Origin: Clostridia bacterium | GTDB lineage: Bacteria > Bacillota > Peptococcia > DRI-13 > UBA5745 | Direction of reading: 5' to 3' | Assembly: GCA_018436095.1 (NCBI GenBank) | Contig: JAHDMJ010000003.1 | Coordinates: 1-64,000, forward strand | DNA: 64,000 nt | Shown here: positions 52,677-61,411 of the stretch, one piece after another | Position numbering within the stretch: the first letter of the stretch is position 1 | Layout: each line of letters opens with the position of its first letter | The notes under the pieces: model-generated | The model's input: the letters and a program-made list of their open reading frames with translations, nothing else | Told to the model about the DNA's origin: nothing | Database searches by the model: none | Made by a program: the position numbers and the translations under genes

Positions 52677-52704
52677 CGGCGGCGGGAAAATTTCCGCCGC
52701 CGTA
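52677..52704. terminator. GC-rich hairpin at the left edge of the decayed island
   Basis: ACGGCGGCGG and CCGCCGCCGT separated by GAAAATTT make a near-perfect palindrome. It lies within a segment (52632-52704) that resembles 56560-56612 at the right edge. Confidence 0.5.
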
Positions 52705-52863
52705 AACGCAAATCTCTAACCCATCCCTAACGGGGTCAAAAATTCGATATTAGGTGTCAGGTCCGATGATTGCGTTGTGGAATCAGAGATTTTTCGTTAT
52801 AATGATGACAGTCCTAAAACTGATGGCAATTGCAGAAGTTTATCTTTTGTGAGTGAGGTAATT

Positions 52864-53190
52864 ATGAGTTTAACTGAAATCAGCCGGTTTATCAGTTTGA
52901 TACTGCGGCACAAACCGGAAACCATTGGGATCATACTTGATGAGCACGGTGAAAAGTACACGCAGTCTATCGAGGCTCAGGGGCTTCTTCCCAAATCGCG
53001 TTTGTATGTCCACCTGTCCAAAGACGAAGATACGGCGCACAAAGTCGGGGCCAGACACGGCAAGTCGGTCATTTACCGCATTCTGAGCGGCACCATGCAT
53101 CGTAACGGATTCAAATTTTACTGCTCAGTAAACGGAGTGTGGTTGACAAAAGCCGTTCCTACAATATACCTTCAAAACTACTCGCACTAA
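52864..53190 (+). pseudogene. kptA: RNA 2'-phosphotransferase (KptA/Tpt1) with internal deletion
   Basis: 108 residues where the family has about 180. The N-terminal ISRFISLILRHKPETIGI and the C-terminal LLPKSRLYVHLSKDEDTAHK and GFKFYCSVNGVWLT are well preserved. The ~70 residues between DEHG and the LLP segment, including the YHGT region of the NAD-binding fold, are missing in frame. The protein is unlikely to transfer phosphate to NAD+. Confidence 0.8.
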
Positions 53191-53230
53191 AATTGAATTG
53201 AGTAGATGATAGACTGGGAGGACGGTCATC

Positions 53231-53581
53231 GTGAACAATGATAAAGTATACCAAATGCACTTTTCAAAAATTTACCCGCTTCTTGTCAATAAGGCCCTGA
53301 AAAAGGGGCGAACCCAGAGCGAGGTGGATGAGGTCATTCGCTGGTTGACGGGGTATGATCAAGCGGCATTGGATACCATTCGGGAAAGCGATATGGACTA
53401 CGCCGCCTTTTTCCAAAACGCTCCTGCGCTGAATCCGAACAGAAATCTCATCAAGGGTGTGGTCTGCGGGGTCAGGGTTGAGGAAATCGAGGAGCCGTTG
53501 ATGCGGGAGATTCGCTATCTGGACAAGCTGATTGACGAACTGGCCAAGGGAAAGGCAATGGAGAAAATTTTACGCAGGTAG
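53231..53581 (+). CDS. DUF2200 family protein
   Basis: 116 residues starting at GTG 53231, with GGGAGG upstream. The [20 protein letters not shown] start and the [20 protein letters not shown] end match DUF2200 throughout. Function unknown. It is one of the few whole genes of the island. Confidence 0.9.
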   Translation: MNNDKVYQMHFSKIYPLLVNKALKKGRTQSEVDEVIRWLTGYDQAALDTIRESDMDYAAFFQNAPALNPNRNLIKGVVCGVRVEEIEEPLMREIRYLDKLIDELAKGKAMEKILRR

Positions 53582-53634
53582 ACGGTTTGCGTGCCTGTTT
53601 CCGTACAGAAATCTGATTTACAGGAGCCGTGAGT

Positions 53635-54240
53635 ATGGGGAAGCGAACCGAGCGTTCTAAAAAGACATACGACCAGATGGCGGCGGGGTACGACACGTCG
53701 CCTGAGGGCTATTACACCAAACCCCATAAAGCGGAGCTAATCAAGCGAGTCATCTTCCGTGACGGGGACAGCATTCTGGATGTGGCCTGCGGCAATGGCA
53801 CGCTGCTGGGGGAGCTTTCTAAGAAGGCAAGCATCCATGCGTTCGGCGTGGATTTGTCCGAAAACATGATTGCCGCCGCCAGAGAGCATTACCCCGACTG
53901 CACCTTTGCGGTGAGTTCCTGCGTTCCCCTTCCCTTTGAAAACGAAAGCATGGATGTCATCACGGTGTCCTGTGCATTCCACCATTTTGAGGACCCCCAT
54001 GCCTTTGCGGGTGAATGCATGCGAGTATTAAAGAAGAACGGAATGGTCTACATATCTGAACCGTTTTTCACGCCGGTAATACGGTGGCTCGCCAACACCG
54101 TGGTGTTTCCGTTTTCCAAGTCGGGCGACGTCAAGGTATACAGCCAACATGAGCTGCGCGGGATGTTTGAGGCGGCGGGGTTTCGTGGCGTAGAAACCTA
54201 CACAAAAGACAACGTGCTCTTCTTCTCGGCAAAAAAATAG
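53635..54240 (+). CDS. Class I SAM-dependent methyltransferase
   Basis: 201 residues from the ATG at 53635. Motif I is DVACGNGTLLGEL (about 44-56), followed by FGVDLSENMIAAAREHYPD and the DVITVSCAFHHFEDP motif common to UbiE/small-molecule methyltransferases. The substrate cannot be told. Island cargo. Confidence 0.9.
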   Translation: MGKRTERSKKTYDQMAAGYDTSPEGYYTKPHKAELIKRVIFRDGDSILDVACGNGTLLGELSKKASIHAFGVDLSENMIAAAREHYPDCTFAVSSCVPLPFENESMDVITVSCAFHHFEDPHAFAGECMRVLKKNGMVYISEPFFTPVIRWLANTVVFPFSKSGDVKVYSQHELRGMFEAAGFRGVETYTKDNVLFFSAKK

Positions 54241-54265
54241 TGTAAATGGAGCTGGAGGGCTGCTT

Positions 54266-54433
54266 ATGAACGAAACATTGAAATTCTCTAACCGGGTGGA
54301 GTTCCGGGCCTGGCTGGTGGAACATTGTGCCACCAGCAGCGGCGTGTGGCTGCTCTTTGGCAAGGCGGGCGGCCCCAAAACGATTACGGCAAACGGGGCG
54401 GTACAATCAAATCCTTCTTCAGACTGTCCGTAA
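54266..54433 (+). pseudogene. YdeI/OmdA-like protein, N-terminal fragment
   Basis: 55 codons from the ATG at 54266. The first ~43 residues (NETLKFSNRVEFRAWLVEHC, then GVWLLFGKAGGPKTITA) match the start of YdeI/OmdA proteins (about 190 residues). After that the sequence diverges at a deletion joint near 54395 and runs into a stop. Confidence 0.7.
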
Positions 54434-54459
54434 AACTGATTTTATCGGGAGGCAGTACC

Positions 54460-54957
54460 ATGGACTACAGAATCGAGAAAAAAGACACGTTCCAAATCAT
54501 CTGCAAGAAAAAACAGGTCACCAAACCCCAAGGGGACACCGCCACAGAAGAAATTTCGGCATTCTGGAATGAGTGCACCAAGGACGGCACCATGGAAGAC
54601 ATTTGCAAGTATGGCCGCTTTGAGAATCTGGGCGGCGTGCTGGGTATTTGCTTCTCCGGGGAGATGGCGGATTCCGGTTTCCCTTACGGTATCGGCGCGG
54701 AGTACAATGGTGCACCCCTTCATGGAGAAGCGCTGGAGGTTCTGAATATTCCCGCATACACCTTTGCGGTGTTCCAGTGCAAGGGTCGGATGCCCAAGGC
54801 ATTCACGACCACCTATCAGCGCATCGTCACCGAGTTCTTTCCCCAGAGCAACTACGAATACGGCAACGGCGTGGAGCTGGAGGTCTACCCCTCCGACAAG
54901 GTGGACGACCCCAATTACACCTGCGAAATCTGGATTGCGGTGAACGAGAAGGAGTAA
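54460..54957 (+). CDS. GyrI-like / AraC effector-binding domain protein
   Basis: 165 residues from the ATG at 54460 (GGGAGG upstream). The sequence (DYRIEKKDTFQIICKKKQVT ... EIWIAVNEKE) is the C-terminal effector domain of AraC-type regulators (GyrI-like, integron-associated cassette family). The codons before the ATG (FFRLSVKLILSGGS) read like the linker of such a regulator, so the DNA-binding part was probably deleted when this was joined to the YdeI fragment. A standalone ligand-binding protein may remain. Confidence 0.75.
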   Translation: MDYRIEKKDTFQIICKKKQVTKPQGDTATEEISAFWNECTKDGTMEDICKYGRFENLGGVLGICFSGEMADSGFPYGIGAEYNGAPLHGEALEVLNIPAYTFAVFQCKGRMPKAFTTTYQRIVTEFFPQSNYEYGNGVELEVYPSDKVDDPNYTCEIWIAVNEKE

Positions 54958-54978
54958 AAAAGCATGAGCTTATGGGCC

Positions 54979-55353
54979 AATGTCATTTAGTTAAGAGTCA
55001 AAATATGGAGGAAACCAGGGCAAATATCTTTTGAGAGCGCTGCCCCCTGACCGTGGCGGCATTGAGCGGTAGTGCTGACTTTGTTCAGTTTTTTCGTTTG
55101 TATACGGATTTTTGGTGGGCAGTGTGCAAATTTTCCACTTGTATGTAAATTCATTAGAAAAAAGCCCATTTTAGGCCAATTCCGTGCAGTTTTTACGGTT
55201 ATATGCAGATTTCTTCCCTGCATTTTACATACAAACGTAATTTTTGCTCAGCCTTCCTCACCGCTTTTCCTACAAACGTAATTTTTGCACAAGCAGTGCC
55301 GCTGCATCCTGTGGACAGCTGGGCACGGCCTCTTTTCTTAACTAAATGACATT
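54979..55353. mobile_element. MITE with perfect terminal inverted repeats and target duplication
   Basis: Terminal inverted repeats of 18 bases, AATGTCATTTAGTTAAGA (54979-54996) and its exact complement (55336-55353). The flanks are direct repeats AGCTTATGGGC (54967-54977 and 55354-55364), a likely 11-base target duplication. Inside are spaced copies of TACAAACGTAATTTTTGC (two direct, near 55231 and 55271) and related inverted copies near 55100-55140. No ORF. It has landed in the foot of a terminator hairpin. Confidence 0.8.
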
Positions 55354-55356
55354 AGC

Positions 55357-55395
55357 TTATGGGCTGGGCAGTTATTAACTGCCCAGCCCATATTT
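55357..55395 (+). terminator. Long hairpin terminator after the GyrI-like gene
   Basis: TATGGGCTGGGCAGTTA and TTAACTGCCCAGCCCATA are perfectly complementary and followed by TTTG. The MITE duplicated the foot of this hairpin on insertion. It may also serve the convergent tag gene. Confidence 0.85.
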
Positions 55396-55450
55396 GTTGC
55401 CAACCTTATGCCACGGCTTCTATTCTATTTCCTCTTTGGTGTTTTGTAAA

Positions 55451-56029
55451 TCAAAGAGATTTTTCCATCTCCTTATAAACAAAGCAATCTGAAATATGGT
55501 CATTCACCATACCTATAGCCTGCATAAACGCATAAATAATGGTTGAGCCGACAAACTTAAATCCCATTTTCTTTAGCTCCTTACTGATTCGATCCGAGAG
55601 GGGTGTGGTGGCCGGAACATCCTCAACGCTTTTCCAGTGGCCTATAATCGGCGTGTTATCCACATACCGCCATATAAACGCATCAAAGCTCCCGTGCTTT
55701 TCTGCAACCTCCAGAAAGGCTCTGGCATTGGTGATGGCGGAATTGATTTTCAGACGGTTTCGAATGATGCCCTCGTTTTGCATTAGCTCCTCGATTTTTT
55801 CTTCGCCGTAAAGAGCCACCTTTTGCGGCTCAAAGCCATCAAAGGCTTTCCGGTATGCCTGCCTTTTCTTCAGCACGGTAATCCACGAGAGCCCCGCCTG
55901 CATGCCCTCTAAAACAAGCATTTCAAACAGCTTGTTGTCATCATTGACCGGCCGTCCCCACTCATGGTCATGATAATCCACATAAATGGGAAGGTCGCCT
56001 GCCCAGGGGCATCGGATTATTTCATTCAT
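55451..56029 (-). CDS. tag: DNA-3-methyladenine glycosylase I
   Basis: 192 residues; ATG 56029 follows GGAG by 8 bases, and the upstream in-frame extension to 56119 lacks a site. Tag signatures are present: RCPWAGDLPIYVDYHDHEWG (with the zinc Cys and His), the helical WITVLKKRQAYRKAF, and the C-terminal HISDCFVY zinc ligands. It excises 3-methyladenine from alkylated DNA. Confidence 0.95.
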   Translation of the reverse strand: MNEIIRCPWAGDLPIYVDYHDHEWGRPVNDDNKLFEMLVLEGMQAGLSWITVLKKRQAYRKAFDGFEPQKVALYGEEKIEELMQNEGIIRNRLKINSAITNARAFLEVAEKHGSFDAFIWRYVDNTPIIGHWKSVEDVPATTPLSDRISKELKKMGFKFVGSTIIYAFMQAIGMVNDHISDCFVYKEMEKSL

Positions 56030-56218
56030 CGTGTTTTCTCCAATCGGACATCCATCATCATTGCATCCTATAAAACGTTTCTGATCAAAAGTATTGTAGC
56101 ATGAAATGCTGCTTTTCAAAAGACTTTACATGCTTATACTTTATCATTCATAGAGTACATGCTGTTTTGACAGACTGAGCAAGAGAGACGCACCTCGCGT
56201 CTCCCTTGCTGATTATTT

Positions 56219-56538
56219 TTACATCGTTTGGGCGAAAGGGATAACCCTGCATCCATTCTCCGGGCATCCATTCTCCGGCTCGGGTTCCGTTGCGCTCTGC
56301 ATGGGCTCGGGCGGTTCCGGTTCCGGTGTGGTTGCAGCCACGCTTTCCATAAATCCGCCGATCTTATCCGCTGCACCTTGCTGCATCTGGTGGGTCACGT
56401 GAGTATAGGTGTCCAGCGTAAACCCGGCGGAGTAATGTCCCAGCATGCTGGCCAGAGTCTTGGCATCCACACCGCTTTGCATGGCAAGGGTGGCAAAGGT
56501 GTGCCTGAGGTCGTGTTTACGCGGCCTTTCTGCTTTTT
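56219..56538 (-). pseudogene. Tyrosine recombinase, 3' remnant at island right edge
   Basis: C-terminal ~100 codons on the minus strand: KHDLRHTFATLAMQSGVD (box II Arg and His), LGHYSAGFTLDTYTHVT with the catalytic tyrosine, then a Pro/Glu-rich tail. The frame is open only up to about 56538; the rest of the integrase is gone. It shares no close resemblance with the stub at 27496. Confidence 0.85.
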
Positions 56539-56630
56539 AGATATGCTTTTTTGATGAGAGATCCCAAATTGATTTGCCGGTTTGGAATAAGAAAAATTTC
56601 AATGGGGCAGATTTTTCCCGCCAGCTTCTC

Positions 56631-56659
56631 TGTTAAACCCGGTTGGGATTTGCTATAAT
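56631..56659 (+). promoter_or_regulatory. Promoter of the yicC-remA-gmk-rpoZ run
   Basis: Extended -10 TGCTATAAT (hexamer 56654-56659) with TGTTAA at 56631-56636, spacer 17. It lies 32 bases before the yicC start. Confidence 0.65.
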
Positions 56660-56690
56660 TAAAATAAACGACAGGGTAGGAGGAGAGCCA

Positions 56691-57569
56691 TTGATTCAGA
56701 GTATGACCGGCTTTGGCCGGGGTGAAATTACTGCGAAAGGCCGTCAAATCACTGTTGAAATCAAATCCATCAACCACCGCTACTGCGAAATTCAGGTTAA
56801 GCTGCCCAAGAAGTACAATGCTCTGGAGGACAAGCTCAGGCAATATCTGACCGGGGCTTTGAGCCGGGGCAAAATTGATCTGTTTATAAAGATGGAAGAT
56901 CGGGAAGGCTCTGGTCAGGAAATGCGCATTGACAAGGGCCTGGCCCTCAAGTATCATAATGAGATACGGGATTTGGCTGTTTCCTTAAGTATACCCATGA
57001 ATCTTGGTGTGGCGGAGCTGATTGCCTTGCCGGGTATTATGGCTATAGAAGACGCAACCGAAGAGATGGAAGAGGCCTGGCAGATTCTGCAGTCTCCCTT
57101 GGATGGGGCTCTCAACCACCTCATTGAGATGCGTCAGGCAGAGGGGGCCCGGATAGCTTCCGACTTTTTTCAGCGTTTGTCCTATCTGGAAGAATTACGA
57201 AGCCAATTACTGGCCTTTGCTCCCACCGTGGTGGAAAATTACCGCCAGCGCCTGACCACGAGAATTAGTGAATTGCTGGGGCAGCAGCCCCTGGACGAAA
57301 ACCGGCTGGTCCAGGAAATCGCTATGTTTGCCGACCGGGCCAGCGTAGATGAGGAACTGGTTCGTTTAGACAGCCATTTTCACCAATTCCGGGAGCTTTT
57401 GGACTCGGGCCGGCCTGTGGGCCGGAAGCTGGACTTTCTTTGCCAGGAGATGAACCGGGAGATTAATACCGTAGGTTCCAAAGCGGGCGACCTGGCCATG
57501 ACGAAAATCGTGGTGGAAGTAAAAAGCGAACTGGAAAAACTGCGGGAGCAAGTGCAAAATATCGAATAA
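56691..57569 (+). CDS. YicC-family endoribonuclease
   Basis: 292 residues starting at TTG 56691 after AGGAGGAG, which gives the canonical N-terminus [11 protein letters not shown]. The C-terminal part ([20 protein letters not shown]) is the DUF1732 signature. YicC proteins are RNA-cleaving enzymes that act on small RNAs in E. coli. First gene of the conserved run with remA and gmk. Confidence 0.94.
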   Translation: MIQSMTGFGRGEITAKGRQITVEIKSINHRYCEIQVKLPKKYNALEDKLRQYLTGALSRGKIDLFIKMEDREGSGQEMRIDKGLALKYHNEIRDLAVSLSIPMNLGVAELIALPGIMAIEDATEEMEEAWQILQSPLDGALNHLIEMRQAEGARIASDFFQRLSYLEELRSQLLAFAPTVVENYRQRLTTRISELLGQQPLDENRLVQEIAMFADRASVDEELVRLDSHFHQFRELLDSGRPVGRKLDFLCQEMNREINTVGSKAGDLAMTKIVVEVKSELEKLREQVQNIE

Positions 57570-57582
57570 CGGGAGATCAGCC

Positions 57583-57837
57583 GTGGATGTTAAGTTAGCC
57601 AATATCGGTTATGGCAATATTATATCGGCCGGACGGCTTTTGGCCATCGTCAATCCGGAATCGGCGCCCATCAAGCGTTTAGTACAGGAGGCCAGAGAGG
57701 CCGGCAAGCTGATTGACGCCACTTTAGGCCGGCGAACCAGGGCCGTGGTGATCATGGACAGCGGCCATGTGATTCTATCGGCTTTGCAGACGGAGACGCT
57801 GGCGGCACGGATCGATAGCAGACCCAGTACTCTGTAA
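57583..57837 (+). CDS. remA: Extracellular matrix regulator RemA-like (DUF370)
   Basis: 84 residues from GTG 57583. [20 protein letters not shown] and [18 protein letters not shown] match RemA/DUF370, a small DNA-binding oligomer that activates matrix and osmoprotection genes in Bacillus. Position between yicC and gmk is conserved. Confidence 0.93.
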   Translation: MDVKLANIGYGNIISAGRLLAIVNPESAPIKRLVQEAREAGKLIDATLGRRTRAVVIMDSGHVILSALQTETLAARIDSRPSTL

Positions 57838-57975
57838 CTCCTAAAAGCTTACATCTGCTTGCCTATTTTCCCAATTGCAGCGTTGTCGTTCCTCACCATA
57901 GCTGCCGGCTATGCCTCGGTCCTCCGCCTTGCACTTGGAAAAATATTCAGCGCATCTGTGACAACTTTTAGGAGC
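57838..57975. repeat. Inverted-repeat element between remA and gmk
   Basis: Ends CTCCTAAAAG (57838-57847) and CTTTTAGGAG are inverted repeats; the centre has CATAGCTGCCGGCTATG, a second palindrome. It has no ribosome site, although the frame is open and in phase with gmk; the gmk start is 37 bases further on. Probably a small mobile repeat. Confidence 0.55.
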
Positions 57976-58011
57976 CACAAAGTACTAGGGAAAAACAGGG
58001 AGAGGAATAGA

Positions 58012-58629
58012 ATGACTGCTGAGGAGAGAAATCAAGAAAAGAGGGCCGGCGGCTTGCTGATCATCATTTCCGGCCCTTCCGGCGTAGGCAAGGGCACTAT
58101 CTGCAATGAGCTGCTGAAACGGGATAAGGATCTGGCTTTATCCATATCGGCTACTACCCGCAAGCCGGGGCCGGGAGAGGCCTTTGGCCGGGAATATTAT
58201 TTTTACAGCGACGAAGAATTTCAAGAGATATTGGATAAAGACGGCTTTCTGGAATGGGCCGAAGTTCATGGCCGGTATTACGGCACATTAAAAAGCCGGG
58301 TTCAGGAGATTATGGATACCGGCAAAGACTGTATTCTGGAGATTGACGTTCAGGGCGGCTTGCAAGTCTACCAAAAAATGCGGAACTCCTGCGTCATGAT
58401 TTTTGTTAAAGCCCCTTCGGAAGAAGAAATGCTGCGGCGCATTACCGGCCGCAACCGGGAAAAACCCGAAGAGATCAAGCGGCGGATGCAAACGGCCCGC
58501 TGGGAAATGACTCAGGAAGACAAATATCAATACACAGTGATCAATGATCAGCTGGATGAAGTCGTGGAAAATATTTTAGCCATAATCAGGGAGGAGAGAA
58601 AAGAACATGCGTCAGCCATCAATCGATAA
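58012..58629 (+). CDS. gmk: Guanylate kinase
   Basis: 205 residues from the ATG at 58012 (GGGAGAGG upstream). The P-loop is GPSGVGKGT, followed by the GMP-binding SATTRKPGPGE and FLEWAEVHGRYYGT motifs. It phosphorylates GMP to GDP. Its end overlaps rpoZ by 23 bases. Confidence 0.97.
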   Translation: MTAEERNQEKRAGGLLIIISGPSGVGKGTICNELLKRDKDLALSISATTRKPGPGEAFGREYYFYSDEEFQEILDKDGFLEWAEVHGRYYGTLKSRVQEIMDTGKDCILEIDVQGGLQVYQKMRNSCVMIFVKAPSEEEMLRRITGRNREKPEEIKRRMQTARWEMTQEDKYQYTVINDQLDEVVENILAIIREERKEHASAINR

Positions 58630-58819
58630 GCTTACGGATCAATTGGATTCCAAATACGGGCTGGTAGTAGCCACCGCCAAACGGGCCAGGGAACTGACCG
58701 ACGGCAGCAAGCCCGCCATAGAGATTCAGCCGGATATGATTAAACCGGTAAGCATAGCTTTGGAGGAGATTGCCAGCGGTAAGATGGATATCGATGAGCC
58801 CAAAGGCGGTATCAAATAA
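58607..58819 (+). CDS. rpoZ: RNA polymerase omega subunit
   Basis: 70 residues, GGGAGGAG upstream. The N-terminal LTDQLDSKYGLVVATAKRAR is typical of omega. It stabilises beta-prime in the polymerase. Overlap with gmk is a conserved arrangement. Confidence 0.95.
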   Translation: MRQPSIDKLTDQLDSKYGLVVATAKRARELTDGSKPAIEIQPDMIKPVSIALEEIASGKMDIDEPKGGIK

Positions 58820-58977
58820 AACCTCGTCATAACGAGGCGTTCTATAGGCTGTCTCCATTACTTTTCGTTTTAAGTCAGTCATCACTATTCTACCGCCTCG
58901 TTGAAACACACAGAGGCAAGAAAAATTTCCGCAATCAAAATTTTTCTATTGAGGTGTTATAACGGGAGGGCCGGACC
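58820..58977. other. Intergenic region before coaBC with small palindromes
   Basis: Contains a hairpin CCTCGTcataACGAGG (58823-58838) and a second inverted repeat around AAGAAAAATTT and AAATTTTTCT (58918-58949). No ORF on the plus strand and no certain promoter. Confidence 0.4.
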
Positions 58978-60189
58978 ATGGTTGAAGGAAAAAAAGTCCT
59001 TTTAGGTATAAGCGGCAGCATTGCCGCTTATTTGGCCTGTGATTTAGTGCGGCGGCTGATCAAGGCCGGAGCTCAGGTTCAGGTGATCATGACAGCAGGA
59101 GCAAAGGAGTTTATTACGCCGCTGACCCTGCAGACCCTTACCGGCCGGCCGGTGATTCAAGGGCTTTTTGACGAAGTGAAGCAATGGGATGTGGAGCATG
59201 TGGGAGCGGCCCAATGGGCCGACGTATTCGTCATTGCTCCCGCCACTGCCAATGTCATGGCCAAACTGGCCCGGGGCCTGGCTGATGATTCCCTGAGCGC
59301 CACGTTTTTAGCCTGTACAAAACCAAAGGTCATTGCACCTGCTATGAATACGGCTATGTATGAAAACCCGGCCACCCGGGAAAATGAGGCCTTGTTAAAA
59401 AAACGAGGCTGCCTTATTGTGGAGCCGCAGTCCGGGCTTTTGGCCTGCGGCGATACCGGCAAAGGCAAGCTGGCGGATACGGATTTGATTTTCCAGCATA
59501 TTGAATACGCCCTGCAAAAAGAAAAACCCTTACAGGGCATTTCCCTTTTGGTAACTGCCGGTCCTACCCGGGAGACTATTGATCCTGTACGTTTTATTTC
59601 CAACCTTTCCAGCGGCCGCATGGGTTACGCCATAGCCTACCAGGCCTGGCTGCTGGGGGCAGAGGTGACCTTGGTCAGCGGCCCCGTTGATTTACCGCCT
59701 CCTCCCCCGTGCCGGATGATTAATGTGAATTCGGCAGCGGAGATGGCAGCGGCAGTTTTGCAGGCGGCGCCTTCGGCCCAGATCATCATCAAAGCGGCGG
59801 CGGTGGCGGACTACACACCAAAGATAAAGGCACAGCATAAGATAAAGAAGCAGGAAGGGGAGCTGTCCCTGGAGCTTACCCGGACTACCGACATTCTGGC
59901 AGCTTTAGGGCAGCAGAAGCAGCCGGGCCAGGTCTTGGTGGGCTTTGCCGCCGAAACGGAAGGCCTGCTGGAACATGCCAAGGCTAAGCTCATTAAGAAA
60001 AACGCCGATTTGCTGGCGGCTAATGATTTAACCAGCCCCGGTTCCGGCTTTGGGGTGGCTACCAATCAGTTGCTCTTGCTTTGGGCCGACGGCAAAAGCC
60101 GGGAATTGGCGTTGATGACCAAGGAAGAAGCCGCCCGGCAGTTGCTTTTGGCGGCCCGTGAAATATGGCAGAATAAAAACACGATATAA
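58978..60189 (+). CDS. coaBC: Bifunctional phosphopantothenoylcysteine decarboxylase / phosphopantothenate-cysteine ligase
   Basis: 403 residues. CoaC half: FMN-binding flavodoxin-like fold (LLGISGSIAAYLACDLVRRL), catalytic His in VEHVGAAQWAD, and PAMNTAMYENPAT with substrate-binding Asn. CoaB half from about 190: LLVTAGPTRETIDPVRFISN with the nucleotide site. It makes 4'-phosphopantetheine from phosphopantothenate, cysteine and CTP. Confidence 0.96.
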   Translation: MVEGKKVLLGISGSIAAYLACDLVRRLIKAGAQVQVIMTAGAKEFITPLTLQTLTGRPVIQGLFDEVKQWDVEHVGAAQWADVFVIAPATANVMAKLARGLADDSLSATFLACTKPKVIAPAMNTAMYENPATRENEALLKKRGCLIVEPQSGLLACGDTGKGKLADTDLIFQHIEYALQKEKPLQGISLLVTAGPTRETIDPVRFISNLSSGRMGYAIAYQAWLLGAEVTLVSGPVDLPPPPPCRMINVNSAAEMAAAVLQAAPSAQIIIKAAAVADYTPKIKAQHKIKKQEGELSLELTRTTDILAALGQQKQPGQVLVGFAAETEGLLEHAKAKLIKKNADLLAANDLTSPGSGFGVATNQLLLLWADGKSRELALMTKEEAARQLLLAAREIWQNKNTI

Positions 60190-60208
60190 GATAGAAAGGT
60201 GAAATGAA

Positions 60209-61393
60209 ATGGTGAGAAAATTATTTACCTCAGAATCCGTTACGGAAGGCCATCCGGATAAGCTGGCCGATCAGATCTCCGATGCGGTGCTGGACGCCTT
60301 GCTGGCCAGCGATCCCTATGCCCGGTCCGGCTGTGAGACGGCAGTAACTACCGGCTTAGCCCTGATCATGGGGGAAATATCCACCAGTACCTATGTGGAT
60401 ATACCGAAGATTGCCAGACAAACAATTTTGGATATCGGCTACGACCGGCCGGAATTAGGCTTTGACGGCCATACTTGCGCTGTTATTACCGCCATTGACG
60501 AGCAGTCTGCGGACATTGCTATGGGCGTGGATCATGCTTTGGAGGAGAAGGAAGGCACCAGCCAGAAAAAAGAACTGGGCGCCGGTGATCAAGGCATGAT
60601 GTTCGGCTATGCTACCGACGAGACGGAAGAATATATGCCTTTGACCATCAGTCTGGCCCATACCCTTTGCCGCCAGTTGACCCAGGCCCGCCGCCAAAAA
60701 AAGCTGGACTTTTTGCGGCCTGACGGTAAAGCTCAAGTCACGGTGGAATATGAAAACGGCTGTCCCGTAAGGCTTGATACGGTGTTGATTTCCGCTCAGC
60801 ACGATCAGCATGTGGAAATGGCGGAACTGCGCCATGAGATTATTGAAAAGGTCATTCGGCCGGCCCTGCCCTTAAATTTGCTGGATGATAAAACCAAATT
60901 TCTGGTGAACCCCACCGGCCGTTTCGTCATTGGCGGTCCCATGGGCGACGCCGGTCTTACCGGCCGCAAGATTATCGTAGATACTTACGGCGGTATGGCC
61001 CGCCATGGCGGCGGCTGCTTCTCCGGCAAAGATCCCACAAAAGTTGACCGCTCTGCCGCCTATGCCGCCCGCTATGCCGCTAAAAACGTTGTGGCCGCCG
61101 GCCTGGCCAAAAAATGTGAGCTGCAGCTTGCCTATGCCATTGGCGTATCCAGACCCGTCAGCATGATGGTGGACACCTTCGGTACCGCCAATGTAGACGA
61201 GGAAGAGATCGTCAAGGCCATCAGTGAGATTTTTGATTTTACGCCGTCCGGTATTATTTCTCATCTAAAGCTGCGTCAGCCTATTTACAGGCAAACGGCG
61301 GCCTACGGCCATTTTGGCCGCACGGATCTTGAGCTGCCCTGGGAGAAGCCGGATAAAGTAGCGGATCTGAAATCCTGGTTCAATGCAAAATAA
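60209..61393 (+). CDS. metK: S-adenosylmethionine synthetase
   Basis: 394 residues. Motifs: [19 protein letters not shown] (ATP), [12 protein letters not shown], and [20 protein letters not shown]. It makes SAM from methionine and ATP. The 19-base gap from coaBC has no SAM riboswitch, so it is probably cotranscribed. Confidence 0.98.
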   Translation: MVRKLFTSESVTEGHPDKLADQISDAVLDALLASDPYARSGCETAVTTGLALIMGEISTSTYVDIPKIARQTILDIGYDRPELGFDGHTCAVITAIDEQSADIAMGVDHALEEKEGTSQKKELGAGDQGMMFGYATDETEEYMPLTISLAHTLCRQLTQARRQKKLDFLRPDGKAQVTVEYENGCPVRLDTVLISAQHDQHVEMAELRHEIIEKVIRPALPLNLLDDKTKFLVNPTGRFVIGGPMGDAGLTGRKIIVDTYGGMARHGGGCFSGKDPTKVDRSAAYAARYAAKNVVAAGLAKKCELQLAYAIGVSRPVSMMVDTFGTANVDEEEIVKAISEIFDFTPSGIISHLKLRQPIYRQTAAYGHFGRTDLELPWEKPDKVADLKSWFNAK

Positions 61394-61411
61394 TTTTAAA
61401 CTGGAGCCCCT

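Noticed and set aside
60190-60208. SAM riboswitch before metK
   Set aside because: The gap from coaBC is only 19 bases and holds nothing but a ribosome site.
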